Shown: one piece after another, positions 15,102 through 23,688 of the stretch
Numbering within the stretch: the first letter of the stretch is position 1
Layout of the letters: each line of letters starts with the position of its first letter
DNA from: Allomuricauda sp.
GTDB lineage: Bacteria > Bacteroidota > Bacteroidia > Flavobacteriales > Flavobacteriaceae
DNA: 26,967 nt
Assembly: GCA_028289745.1 (NCBI GenBank)
Contig: JANQOD010000303.1
Location: forward strand, 1 to 26,967
Direction: 5' to 3'
Made by a program: the position numbers and the translations under genes
Notes under the pieces: model-generated
Seen by the model: only the letters and a program-made list of their open reading frames with translations
What the model was told of the DNA's origin: nothing
Database searches by the model: none

Positions 15102-17855
15102 TCAAAATCTAAAATTATAAGTGATTGACGGAACGGGTATATTGAAAATACTGCTTTGCAGTGCTTTGATTTCCCCATCTTCGGTGACAAAGAAAACGGA
15201 ATAGGGATTGTTTCTTCCCAATACATTGTAAACAGAAAAGCTCCAATAACTGTGGAACAACTTCTTTTTCTTGTGATTGCCTTCTACGTTTATTCCCAAA
15301 TCCAAACGATAGTAATCCGGAATCCTGAATTTGTTTCTATCACTGTACAACACAAAATTGATTCCGTTAATGGTGTAGTTGCCCACCGGAAAGGTCACGG
15401 GCCTACCGGTTTGATACACAAAGTTGCTCGAGAGGCTCACCCTTCTCGAAAATTTATAGTTTAGCACCAAGCTTACGTCATGGGGCTTGTCAAAATTTGA
15501 TGGGAAGAAGTTGCCATCATTGACGCGCTCTTCCCTAAACTCACTATCTAACCTAAAGAATGATCGCGAATAGGTATAGCTGAGCCAGCCATTGAGGTCA
15601 CCTTGGTTTTTTCTCAAAAGAAGTTCTGCCCCATATGATTTTCCATCTCCTTGCAACACCTCGGTCTCCACAAATTCATTGAGGGACAGTTGGGCGCCTG
15701 TCTTAAAGTCCAACACATCTTGCTGTCTTTTATAGAAACCTTCCAGACTTAGTTCATATTCATCGACATTGATATTTTTATATAGGCCCAAAGAAAATTG
15801 ATAAGCTTGCTGCGGCCTAATGTTCGTATCGGAAAGCTTCCAAGTATCAACGGGAGACAAAGTGGTATTGTTGGTAAGGGTATGGATAAACTGGTAGGTA
15901 TTGTCAAAACCGGCCTTTATTGAAAAGTCGTTCTTAAGCAGGTATCTCGCAGAAATTCTCGCTTCGGGTCCACCATAGGTTTGAATGAAGTCATTGTTTC
16001 CAAAGCTATCTTCCCGTATGACGGTATTATCAGACTTGGGCAGGTCAGGCTCATATACCCTTTGTACCGAAGGGCCCAGAAATGAATAAAATGAATAGCG
16101 CAACCCCAGATTCAATAGTAACCTATCGTTTACGGTCAGCTCGTCTGATACGAAAAGAGCGGCTTCCAGACCCTTTTCCTCCGGTACGGAAAGTTCGGTA
16201 ATCAGATCTGTGGAAGATTTTGGGCGAATATCTCCTGGTAGCAAACGATATAGTTTGGCACTGGTGCCAAAACCAAGGTTGTGCGTGTCGTTTACATCGT
16301 AATTGAAGCGCAATTTCAACTCTGTTTCATCTACTTGAAACGATTGTTCAAAATTCGCATTGCTACTCCCATCAAAATCTATGTCAAATTTATATTGACT
16401 GTTGTTCAAGATCAGTGAGCCAAACTTTTTATCGCCAAACCTATGGTTCCATTTTGCACTCAAAAGCCTGTTCGTATACCCAAAAAGGGAATCGGAAGTG
16501 ATGCTGAACTTGTCGTCACTGTAATAGGCGGTAATGCCAATATCATTGTTTTCATCGATGGTATGGTCATATTTTGCAATGATATCATAAAAGGAAGCTT
16601 GACTATCCTTTAGTTGAGAATCGTTAAGCGTTCTCAAAACCCAATCTGAATAGGCAGCCCTACCTCCCAGCATCAATCCTGACTTTTCCTTTATAATGGG
16701 CATTTGAACCACGGCATTGGCCGTAATGGGCCCAATAGAGACTTCACCTTTTATTTTTTCGGCATCGACCGATTTCGAATTGATGTCAAAAACAGAAGAT
16801 AGTCTACCCCCATATTGTACGGGAATACTCCCTTTGTAAATGTTCACATCTTCAATCGCAACGGGGTTCAACGCTTGAAAAATGCCGAAGAAATGGGTAG
16901 GGTTATAAATAATGCCGTCATCCAATAAAATTAGATTCTGATCGGTTTTGCCGCCCCTGACATTGAACCCGGTTGCACCCTCACCTGCACTTGTAATACC
17001 CGGCAATGACGTGGCAACGGTGAGCACGTTTCTTTCACCCAGAACAAGGGGAATGTTTTTAGACTCCTCCACATCAATGTTTGCACTGCCCGTAGTGGTG
17101 CTTTCCACATTTTTTAGCGCATCGGCCCTTACTACAACCTCATCAAGTTGCTCGCGTGTTTCACTGAGGGCAAAATTTAAACTTCCATCACTGAAGATCA
17201 CTACCCTTTTGCTGTTGGTCAGATACCCTAAGGAACTGGCTTCAATGATATCAGATCCCGCCGGAAGGGTAAGGGAATAATTGCCCCCATTGCCACTTAC
17301 GGTGCCCAAGCCAGAATTTTTTGCCAATATGGCAATATTAGGTAAAGGTTTACCGGTGTCAAAATCGGTAATGGTCCCTTTTAGTTGATACCTGCGTTTG
17401 ATGTTGTTTCTGTTTTCCTTGCCGATATAAATAGTGGGAATTCTAGTAGTTTGCCGTTCATTTCTTTGTACAAACACGGGGGCAGCGACAACTTCCTCCT
17501 CAATGTCCTTTACCGTCGGTTTTTTATCAAAAAACCCTTCAGGTAGATTGTCATAAATGATTTTTCGTTGGGTCAGAATGATTCTGTCTTTGTCAATAAA
17601 AAAATTCAGGTCGGTGTCTTGAAAGAGGTTTTTTAGAATATCGGGCAGAACCAACTGGTCATAGCTTTTTGTAAAAGTGGTCTCTGGGAGCCAATCTTCA
17701 GCGTAGAAAAATTTGACACCGCTTTTAGCCTCAATCGAACTGAAGACTTCCTTGAAAGTGTTATCATCAAAATCAAACGAATATTTGGGTTGTTGTTCTT
17801 GGCCATAGGCCATGATCACAAAAAAGAATATAAGCCAAGGCCAAATATTTTTCAT
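15102..17855 (-). CDS. TonB-dependent outer-membrane receptor with STN and CarboxypepD_reg-like domains
   Basis: The protein has 917 residues. A signal peptide lies at 1-19. An STN (secretin/TonB short N-terminal) domain covers about 25-97, as in FecA-type receptors that signal to an anti-sigma factor. A CarboxypepD_reg-like beta-sandwich covers about 156-233 ('LKGTITDFDTGKPLPNIAIL'). A TonB-box-like 'QLDEVVV' lies near 236-242. The plug covers about 250-370 ('TGFNVRGGKTDQNLILLDDG', 'FFGIFQALNP', 'IPVQYGGRLSSVFDI'). A beta-barrel follows up to the terminal aromatic 'YNFRF'. It takes up an unidentified ligand using proton-motive energy through TonB-ExbBD. Although the STN domain suggests sigma/anti-sigma control, no such regulator pair is encoded within the window. 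The start overlaps the stop of the preceding gene (ATGA). Confidence 0.93.
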   Translation of the reverse strand: MKNIWPWLIFFFVIMAYGQEQQPKYSFDFDDNTFKEVFSSIEAKSGVKFFYAEDWLPETTFTKSYDQLVLPDILKNLFQDTDLNFFIDKDRIILTQRKIIYDNLPEGFFDKKPTVKDIEEEVVAAPVFVQRNERQTTRIPTIYIGKENRNNIKRRYQLKGTITDFDTGKPLPNIAILAKNSGLGTVSGNGGNYSLTLPAGSDIIEASSLGYLTNSKRVVIFSDGSLNFALSETREQLDEVVVRADALKNVESTTTGSANIDVEESKNIPLVLGERNVLTVATSLPGITSAGEGATGFNVRGGKTDQNLILLDDGIIYNPTHFFGIFQALNPVAIEDVNIYKGSIPVQYGGRLSSVFDINSKSVDAEKIKGEVSIGPITANAVVQMPIIKEKSGLMLGGRAAYSDWVLRTLNDSQLKDSQASFYDIIAKYDHTIDENNDIGITAYYSDDKFSITSDSLFGYTNRLLSAKWNHRFGDKKFGSLILNNSQYKFDIDFDGSSNANFEQSFQVDETELKLRFNYDVNDTHNLGFGTSAKLYRLLPGDIRPKSSTDLITELSVPEEKGLEAALFVSDELTVNDRLLLNLGLRYSFYSFLGPSVQRVYEPDLPKSDNTVIREDSFGNNDFIQTYGGPEARISARYLLKNDFSIKAGFDNTYQFIHTLTNNTTLSPVDTWKLSDTNIRPQQAYQFSLGLYKNINVDEYELSLEGFYKRQQDVLDFKTGAQLSLNEFVETEVLQGDGKSYGAELLLRKNQGDLNGWLSYTYSRSFFRLDSEFREERVNDGNFFPSNFDKPHDVSLVLNYKFSRRVSLSSNFVYQTGRPVTFPVGNYTINGINFVLYSDRNKFRIPDYYRLDLGINVEGNHKKKKLFHSYWSFSVYNVLGRNNPYSVFFVTEDGEIKALQSSIFNIPVPSITYNFRF

Positions 17856-18619
17856 TCCGATGAACCTTTAACGCCATAATTATTTAGCTCCTCAACGATT
17901 TTCACCAAACGTTGTTCAAAATCTTCCTTCTTTGAAGATTTGACCAAGTCGGTTGGGTCTTGTAGCCTTGTACCATATTTTGGAAATAGATCCACCACGT
18001 TCTTTAGTTTTTTTATTCTGAACCAATCATCCGCTTTTTTTATGTAATAATCTGGGGTGTCCCTGAATTTATAATATACTCCGTTATCAGTTCTTTTTAT
18101 AATTTTTTTGATGTGTTTTTTTAGCAAATAAAGGGAGTCGCCCTCAAAAAGAATTTCAAAAAAGCCGTTGAATTCCTCTTCATTATCATCGGGGCCACTA
18201 TTCAAGAACTCATGGTCGTCTATCATAAAAGCAGTGATTCTTTCTGTATCCAACACGATGATCGGTGAATTTTGCTCCAGTGGATCCATGATCAATAGCT
18301 TAGCTGAATGAATATCATAGTTAAAGACAGGATTGGAATAGAACTGACCATCGTACGCTACCCATCCTTTTCTGAACACTTTGGTTTCAAAAAATTTGTG
18401 GTCATCTTGCAGATCCCTTAATCTATCTACATAAACCTCCCCGGCAAAAATCCCAGAATTCTGATTTCCTATTAAATTATCGAACAAAGAGTAATGCGCT
18501 AGGTCTTCTTCTGATTGACCAACAAGAAAAAAGGAATTGGAAAGTATGACCAGAAAAGCGATATAAAGAGAAATTCTTGTATTGCTAGTGCGATAAGAGG
18601 GGCGGCTTGTTTGATTCAC
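17852..18619 (-). CDS. Exported protein of unknown function, first gene of the TonB operon
   Basis: The protein has 255 residues and I do not recognise a family. The start is GTG at 18619; no ATG lies near it in frame. Residues 16-34 ('ISLYIAFLVILSNSFFLVGQ') form a signal peptide or anchor with a basic leader before it. The rest is soluble, charged and rich in aromatics ('FFETKVFRKGWVAYDGQFYS', 'VYYKFRDTPDYYIKKADDWF'), with an acidic stretch 'GPDDNEEEF'. It ends with a lysine/glutamate-rich helix. Its stop overlaps the receptor start (ATGA, 17852-17855), so the two are probably made together and a periplasmic role linked to the receptor is likely. No clear promoter was found in the 42 bp between it and the nitroreductase; the operon may be read partly from the nitroreductase promoter. 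Confidence 0.75.
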   Translation of the reverse strand: MNQTSRPSYRTSNTRISLYIAFLVILSNSFFLVGQSEEDLAHYSLFDNLIGNQNSGIFAGEVYVDRLRDLQDDHKFFETKVFRKGWVAYDGQFYSNPVFNYDIHSAKLLIMDPLEQNSPIIVLDTERITAFMIDDHEFLNSGPDDNEEEFNGFFEILFEGDSLYLLKKHIKKIIKRTDNGVYYKFRDTPDYYIKKADDWFRIKKLKNVVDLFPKYGTRLQDPTDLVKSSKKEDFEQRLVKIVEELNNYGVKGSSE

Positions 18620-18661
18620 TGACTCAAAATACGAAAGAATCCCTTTTTAGAAAAGCAAATT

Positions 18662-19390
18662 TTAAATTTGATGGTACACCTCTTCAAAAGGCACCCGAAA
18701 TCGCGCACCATAAACGCCATTTTCATCACGCACGCCGCACCCTATGACCATATTGATCTCGGCACCCCTAGAGAGCTTTAATATTTTCTTGACCCTTAGT
18801 GTGTCGCTCCCCTCCATAGGGCAGGTATCGTAACCGATGGCGGCCATCCCTATCATAAAGTTCTGTGCGGCAAGTGCTGCACTTTTGTGGGCCACAATGC
18901 GCATATCTGAATTTCTTGTCTGACGATAGACGGGCTTGAAAAGTCCGGCCACTTGAAAGAATAAGTACTTGATCCAGCCTAGAATACCCAGAAAATCGAA
19001 ATATACGGTAGGAATCAATTTTCGATAGTAGCCCAAGGCAAATTTTTCCCTTTTGGTGTATTCGTGATTTGGTTTATGGCCAAAAGCACTTTTCAAGAAA
19101 GCAATATTGGCCTTGGCCCGTTTTGGCCACAGGTCTTTTCTGGTAACGACCACCAAAAGTTGTTTGGCCGTTTTAGACGCGGGCTGGTCAAAACAAGCTG
19201 CTGACAGCGCTTTCATCTTGTCTTTGGAGACAACATGGTGAAACTCCCACAATTGTAGGTTGCTGCTGTTCGGCGCCAAGATGGCATTTTCAATACACCG
19301 GCGAACCTCATCGGTATCCAATTCGGCATTGGGGTCAAAATGTCGCACAGAACGCCTGTGATTAATGGCTTGGGTAACGGTCTTTTCCAT
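18662..19390 (-). CDS. Nitroreductase family protein (FMN-dependent)
   Basis: The protein has 242 residues. This family uses FMN and NAD(P)H to reduce nitro groups, quinones or enones, or in some branches to modify flavins and cobalamin. The N-terminal phosphate-binding region is 'NHRRSVRHFDPNAELDTDE', followed by 'AILAPNSSNLQLWEFHHV', which lines the FMN pocket. 'AAQNFMIGMAAIGYDTCPME' is the usual second FMN-contacting helix, and 'INMVIGCGVRDENG' follows. An insert of about 55 residues (about 105-160, 'RAKANIAFLKSAFG' to 'FFQVAGLFKPVYRQ') is hydrophobic in its second half and could contact membrane or a partner. There is no signal peptide. It is divergent from ilvD, and its promoter box lies so close that the mRNA may start at the ATG. 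Confidence 0.88.
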   Translation of the reverse strand: MEKTVTQAINHRRSVRHFDPNAELDTDEVRRCIENAILAPNSSNLQLWEFHHVVSKDKMKALSAACFDQPASKTAKQLLVVVTRKDLWPKRAKANIAFLKSAFGHKPNHEYTKREKFALGYYRKLIPTVYFDFLGILGWIKYLFFQVAGLFKPVYRQTRNSDMRIVAHKSAALAAQNFMIGMAAIGYDTCPMEGSDTLRVKKILKLSRGAEINMVIGCGVRDENGVYGARFRVPFEEVYHQI

Positions 19391-19396
19391 AGCCTA

Positions 19397-19431
19397 CAAA
19401 GGTATGGGGAAAAATGGTTCTGAACTGGCAA
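19397..19431 (-). promoter_or_regulatory. Promoter of the nitroreductase gene (probably leaderless)
   Basis: Read on the minus strand, TTG (19431-19429), a 24-bp spacer and TACCTTTG (19404-19397) match the Bacteroidota consensus. The -7 box ends 6 bp before the ATG at 19390-19388. Transcription would therefore start at or within a few bases of the start codon. Confidence 0.45.
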
Positions 19432-19493
19432 TCGGGCCCAATAAAATGAAGGATCCATTCGGAACCAAAGCCCTTTAGGCAGAAAATATTGAA

Positions 19494-19598
19494 ATGGCCA
19501 ACGGCTGCACCAATACTCGAACGGTTTTTGGATATGATATTTATTTGCCTCTTAATGTATTGAAAAACAAGGGTATAAATACCTTTTTTTTTAAATGA
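19494..19598 (+). other. Short ORF ending in a hairpin plus T-run, upstream of ilvD
   Basis: In the 313-bp gap between the nitroreductase and ilvD, an ATG-started 34-codon frame (19494-19598) runs into a hairpin with stem AAGGGTA/TACCTTT (19569-19575, 19580-19586) and loop TAAA. Nine Ts follow (19584-19592), a shape like an intrinsic terminator. Seven of the 34 residues are Ile, Leu or Val. Whether the frame is translated is uncertain, and no -7 box lies upstream of it. The rest of the gap holds only the two promoters listed. Confidence 0.3.
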
Positions 19599-19645
19599 GT
19601 CTGTACTGTGGTGATTTGTTAAAATTATTCGATATGTGAAACATC

Positions 19646-19653
19646 TATCTTTG
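19646..19653 (+). promoter_or_regulatory. -7 box of the ilvDBNC promoter
   Basis: TATCTTTG is a perfect TAnnTTTG. The best TTG upstream (19616-19618) is 27 bp away, longer than usual; TTATTC nearby (19625-19630) is a weaker -33 candidate. Transcription would begin near 19660, leaving about 44 nt before the ilvD ATG, too short for a classical attenuator. Confidence 0.5.
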
Positions 19654-19703
19654 AAAACTATATAAAAAAATAGGTTGCGCAGCGATTTCTAGAACACCTT
19701 TTA

Positions 19704-21380
19704 ATGGAATTGAACAAATACAGCAAAAATGTTACCCAAGACCCAACACAGCCCGCGGCACAAGCAATGTTGCATGCCATTGGGCTTACTGAAGACGACC
19801 TCAAAAAACCATTGATAGGTATCGGCAGTACGGGTTATGAAGGCAATCCCTGCAACATGCACCTCAATGAACTTTCTACCTATGTGAAGCAGGGCATTCA
19901 AGAAAGCGATTTGATCGGATTGATTTTCAATACCATTGGGGTCAGTGATGGGATTTCGATGGGTACTTATGGAATGCGCTACTCCCTGCCTTCCCGTGAT
20001 ATTATCGCCGATTCGATGGAAACCGTGGTACAGGCCATGAACTATGATGGACTTGTCACTGTGGTGGGTTGTGATAAGAACATGCCAGGTGCCTTGATGG
20101 CTATGATTCGCTTAAATCGCCCTTCGGTATTGGTCTATGGGGGTACCATAGCTTCGGGCTGTCTCAATAACAAAAAATTGGATGTGGTCTCTGCTTTTGA
20201 AGCCTGGGGCGAAAAGGTGGCCGGCACCATGAATGAAGAAGAATATAAGGCGGTCATTCAAAACGCGTGTCCCGGGGCGGGTGCCTGTGGCGGCATGTAC
20301 ACCGCCAATACCATGGCCTCGGCCATCGAGGCATTGGGCATGGCAATACCCTATAACTCATCTAATCCCGCTATCGGACAAGAGAAAAAAAATGACTGTA
20401 TCGCTTCTGGTAGGGCCTTACGGCACCTCTTGGAAAACGATATAAAACCAAGCGATATCATTTCTAAAAAATCATTGGAAAATGCGGTACGGCTAATTAC
20501 CGTTCTTGGCGGTTCTACCAACGCCGTATTGCACTTTTTGGCCATTGCGAGAGCGGCTGAAATAGACTTCGGACTAGACGACTTTCAGCGCATCAGCGAC
20601 ACCACCCCGTTTTTGGCCGATTTAAAGCCCAGCGGAAAATACTTGATGGAAGATGTGCACCGCATTGGGGGTATTCCGGCAGTGATGAAGTTTATGTTGG
20701 CGGAAGGAATGCTACATGGTGACTGCCTTACGGTCACCGGCAAGACAATGGCCGAAAATTTGAAAGAAGTTCAGGGCTTGCCAGAAAATCAAGATGTGGT
20801 AAGAAAACCGGACAATCCCATCAAAAAAACCGGCCACCTAAGAATTTTGTACGGAAACCTTGCCGAAGAAGGTGCCGTGGCAAAAATCACGGGTAAGGAG
20901 GGACTCCATTTTTCCGGTCCCGCAAAAGTATTCGACGGCGAATTTGAAGCCAATGATGGCATTAAGGACGGAAGGGTAAAAAAGGGTGATGTGGTCGTGA
21001 TTCGTTACGAAGGACCAAAAGGGGGGCCGGGAATGCCAGAAATGTTGAAACCGACCGCGGCCATTATGGGTGCGGGCTTAGGCAAAGAGGTGGCCTTGAT
21101 CACAGATGGCAGATTTTCTGGCGGAACGCACGGTTTTGTGGTCGGGCATATTGCTCCCGAAGCGCAAGATGGCGGTACCATTGGTCTGGTCAAGGATGGC
21201 GACATCATCACCATTAATGCCGAGAGCAATACCATATCGGTCGATTTGACCGATGAAGAACTCGGTAAAAGAAAAGCAAACTGGAAACAACCAGATTTGA
21301 AAGTTAGAAAAGGAAGTTTATACAAATATGCCAAGACCGTCTCATCAGCCTCTAAGGGTTGTGTGACCGATGCATTATAA
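19704..21380 (+). CDS. ilvD: Dihydroxy-acid dehydratase
   Basis: The protein has 558 residues, the usual family length. It removes water from 2,3-dihydroxy-isovalerate and 2,3-dihydroxy-3-methylvalerate to give the keto acids for valine/leucine and isoleucine. Iron-sulfur ligands are visible: C50 in 'YEGNPCNMHLNEL', C123 in 'VGCDKNMPGALMAM' and C195 in 'CPGAGACGGMYTANTMASA'. Three cysteines in this arrangement fit the IlvD/EDD family; whether the cluster is 2Fe-2S or 4Fe-4S cannot be told. The C-terminal 'GRFSGGTHGFVVGHIAPEA' is a family signature near the substrate-binding serine. It is the first gene of the operon. Confidence 0.96.
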   Translation: MELNKYSKNVTQDPTQPAAQAMLHAIGLTEDDLKKPLIGIGSTGYEGNPCNMHLNELSTYVKQGIQESDLIGLIFNTIGVSDGISMGTYGMRYSLPSRDIIADSMETVVQAMNYDGLVTVVGCDKNMPGALMAMIRLNRPSVLVYGGTIASGCLNNKKLDVVSAFEAWGEKVAGTMNEEEYKAVIQNACPGAGACGGMYTANTMASAIEALGMAIPYNSSNPAIGQEKKNDCIASGRALRHLLENDIKPSDIISKKSLENAVRLITVLGGSTNAVLHFLAIARAAEIDFGLDDFQRISDTTPFLADLKPSGKYLMEDVHRIGGIPAVMKFMLAEGMLHGDCLTVTGKTMAENLKEVQGLPENQDVVRKPDNPIKKTGHLRILYGNLAEEGAVAKITGKEGLHFSGPAKVFDGEFEANDGIKDGRVKKGDVVVIRYEGPKGGPGMPEMLKPTAAIMGAGLGKEVALITDGRFSGGTHGFVVGHIAPEAQDGGTIGLVKDGDIITINAESNTISVDLTDEELGKRKANWKQPDLKVRKGSLYKYAKTVSSASKGCVTDAL

Positions 21381-21390
21381 TCTTGGGGAT

Positions 21391-23124
21391 ATGGAAACAT
21401 TGAAAGCACAAAAAAAGAAAGCCGAAGAAAAAAAAGCCAAAAGAATAAGCGGCGCTGAAGCCATTATTCATTGCCTGTTGGCCGAAGGCGTCGATTTGAT
21501 TTACGGCTACCCTGGCGGTGCCATCATGCCCGTTTACGACGAGCTCTATAAGTTTCAAGATAAATTGACACATGTACTTACCCGCCATGAACAAGGGGCC
21601 ACGCACGCCGCCCAAGGCTATGCTCGGGTCAGTGGCAGGGTAGGGGTCGCCATGGCCACTTCAGGTCCTGGGGCCACAAACCTGGTCACAGGTCTGGCGG
21701 ATGCACAGATCGACTCTACCCCCATAGTGTGCATTACAGGTCAGGTACCTCGACATCTGCTGGGATCTGATGCCTTTCAAGAAACAGATATCGTAGGTAT
21801 TTCGACTCCCGTCACAAAATGGAACTACCAGATCACAAAGGCTTCCGAGATTCCGGAAATCCTTGCCAAGGCCTTCTATATCGCCAAATCTGGAAGGCCC
21901 GGTCCGGTATTGATCGATATCACCAAGAACGCCCAGTTTGATGAACTGGACTTCCATTATGGGAAATGTACCGGGGTCAGAAGTTACAAGCCCGCCCCCG
22001 AGCCCGATTTAAAGGCAATAGAACAGGCAGCAGAATTGATCAACAAGGCAGAAAGACCGTATATCGTATTTGGTCAAGGAGTGATTTTGGGAGAGGCCGA
22101 AGAACAGCTCAAAGAGCTGGTAGAGAAAACAGGTATTCCCGCAGCTTGGACCATTCTGGGCTTATCTGCCATGGATACCGATCACCCCTTGAATGTCGGC
22201 ATGGTGGGCATGCATGGCAACTACGGTCCGAATGTGCTGACCAATGAATGTGATGTGCTGATCGCCATTGGCATACGTTTCGATGACCGTGTCACCGGAA
22301 ATTTAGACACCTATGCCAAACAGGCAAAGGTCATCCACTTTGAGATCGACCCTGCCGAGATCGACAAAAACGTAAAAGTAGATGTTGCGGTACTGGGCGA
22401 TGCCAAAAAAACATTACAATTGTTGCTTCCTTTGGTAAACCAGAACGAGCATACGGCGTGGAGGGCAGAATTTGATAAAAAGTACGAAGAAGAATTTGCC
22501 ACCGTAATCGAAAAAGACATCCATCCCACAAAACCCGGTCTGACCATGGGTGAGGTAATAGAACAAATCAATATTGCTTCAAAACACAAAGCGGTCATCG
22601 TGACCGATGTGGGCCAGCATCAAATGATCGCGTGCCGTTATGCCAAGTTCAAACAGACCAAGAGCAATATCACTTCGGGTGGTCTGGGTACCATGGGCTT
22701 TGCCCTTCCTGCGGCCATTGGGGCCAAGATGGGGGCCATGAACAGAGAAGTGGTCGCCATAGTCGGCGATGGAGGCTATCAAATGACGATTCAAGAACTT
22801 GGTGTGATTTTTCAGCATGATGTTCCCGTGAAAATCGTGGTCTTGAACAATGATCACCTGGGCATGGTACGGCAATGGCAAGAGCTGTTCTTTGAAAGCC
22901 GCTATGCGTCAACGGTCATGACAAACCCTGATTTTGTGAAAATTGCAGAAGGGTACCATATTCAGGCCAAAAGGGTTGAAAAGCGCAAAGACCTCAAAGA
23001 TGCGGTCACTGAAATGATGGCCTCAAAACACCCTTACTTTTTAGAGGTAAGGGTCGAGAAAGAAGACAACGTATTTCCGATGATTCCCTCTGGGGCTTCC
23101 GTATCTGACATTCGATTAAAATAA
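21391..23124 (+). CDS. ilvB: Acetolactate synthase, large (catalytic) subunit
   Basis: The protein has 577 residues and depends on TPP, FAD and Mg. It joins pyruvate with pyruvate or 2-oxobutyrate, the committed step of branched-chain amino acid synthesis. I chose the ATG at 21391 ('METLKAQKKK'), 10 bp after the ilvD stop; an in-frame ATG at 21370 would overlap ilvD. Seen in the sequence are 'YGYPGGAIMPVYDEL', the TPP-activating Glu (E67) in 'RHEQGATHAAQGYARV', 'SGPGATNLVTGLADA', and the TPP-binding 'GDGGYQMTIQELGV' (GDG at 459-461) ending in 'VVLNND'. The lysine-rich first 20 residues are an ordinary Bacteroidota extension. It partners with the ilvN product encoded next, which mediates valine feedback. 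Confidence 0.95.
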   Translation: METLKAQKKKAEEKKAKRISGAEAIIHCLLAEGVDLIYGYPGGAIMPVYDELYKFQDKLTHVLTRHEQGATHAAQGYARVSGRVGVAMATSGPGATNLVTGLADAQIDSTPIVCITGQVPRHLLGSDAFQETDIVGISTPVTKWNYQITKASEIPEILAKAFYIAKSGRPGPVLIDITKNAQFDELDFHYGKCTGVRSYKPAPEPDLKAIEQAAELINKAERPYIVFGQGVILGEAEEQLKELVEKTGIPAAWTILGLSAMDTDHPLNVGMVGMHGNYGPNVLTNECDVLIAIGIRFDDRVTGNLDTYAKQAKVIHFEIDPAEIDKNVKVDVAVLGDAKKTLQLLLPLVNQNEHTAWRAEFDKKYEEEFATVIEKDIHPTKPGLTMGEVIEQINIASKHKAVIVTDVGQHQMIACRYAKFKQTKSNITSGGLGTMGFALPAAIGAKMGAMNREVVAIVGDGGYQMTIQELGVIFQHDVPVKIVVLNNDHLGMVRQWQELFFESRYASTVMTNPDFVKIAEGYHIQAKRVEKRKDLKDAVTEMMASKHPYFLEVRVEKEDNVFPMIPSGASVSDIRLK

Positions 23125-23136
23125 TTCATATTCCAC

Positions 23137-23667
23137 ATGGAAAAACAATGGTTTACCATATCGGTCTATTCTGAGAACAGCGTAGGCCTTTTGAACAGAA
23201 TTTCGGGCATTTTTTTGAAACGGCACATCAATATCGAAAGTTTGAACGTGTCAAAATCAGAGATCGAACACGTCTCAAAATTCACGATCGTCGTTTTTAC
23301 GACTGAGGACTGGACACGAAAGATCGTACAACAGATCGAAAAACAAATCGAGGTCATCAAGGCATTTTACCATACCGATGAAGAAACAATCTATCAAGAG
23401 TCGGCCTTGTTTAAGATTGCCTCAGGATTGTTGTTCGATGAACCGCAGATCCAAAACGTGATCAAAGAGAGTAAATCGACCATTGTCACCGTCAATAGGG
23501 AATTTTTCGTTCTGGCCAAGACCGGACGAAGACATGAAATCGATGAAATGCATGACGACTTAGAGCCTTTTGGCATTATGCAATTTGTACGTTCGGGCAG
23601 AATTACCGTGACCAAGACAAAAATGCCCATTACAGAAATACTTGAAGAATTTAACTTGACCGATTAA
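23137..23667 (+). CDS. ilvN: Acetolactate synthase, small (regulatory) subunit
   Basis: The protein has 176 residues. The N-terminal ACT domain (about 5-75, 'TISVYSENSVGLLNRISGIF', 'INIESLNVSKSE') binds the feedback amino acid and raises the activity of IlvB. The C-terminal half ('FALTKTGRRHEIDEM'-like region, here 'VLAKTGRRHEIDEMHDDL', then 'FGIMQFVRSGRITVTK') matches the long form of the subunit. The length is in the normal range for long-form subunits. It starts 12 bp after ilvB, with an A/T-rich gap and no Shine-Dalgarno. Confidence 0.94.
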   Translation: MEKQWFTISVYSENSVGLLNRISGIFLKRHINIESLNVSKSEIEHVSKFTIVVFTTEDWTRKIVQQIEKQIEVIKAFYHTDEETIYQESALFKIASGLLFDEPQIQNVIKESKSTIVTVNREFFVLAKTGRRHEIDEMHDDLEPFGIMQFVRSGRITVTKTKMPITEILEEFNLTD

Positions 23668-23688
23668 AAAATAAATAGCACATAGAAA

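Noticed and set aside
15156..15464. Plus-strand frame of about 100 codons opposite the receptor C-terminus
   Set aside because: No domain or promoter is visible, and the minus strand encodes the conserved barrel end here.
18664..18671. TAAATTTG on the plus strand
   Set aside because: It lies in the 3' end of the minus-strand nitroreductase gene and points to no plus-strand gene; likely chance in A/T-rich sequence.
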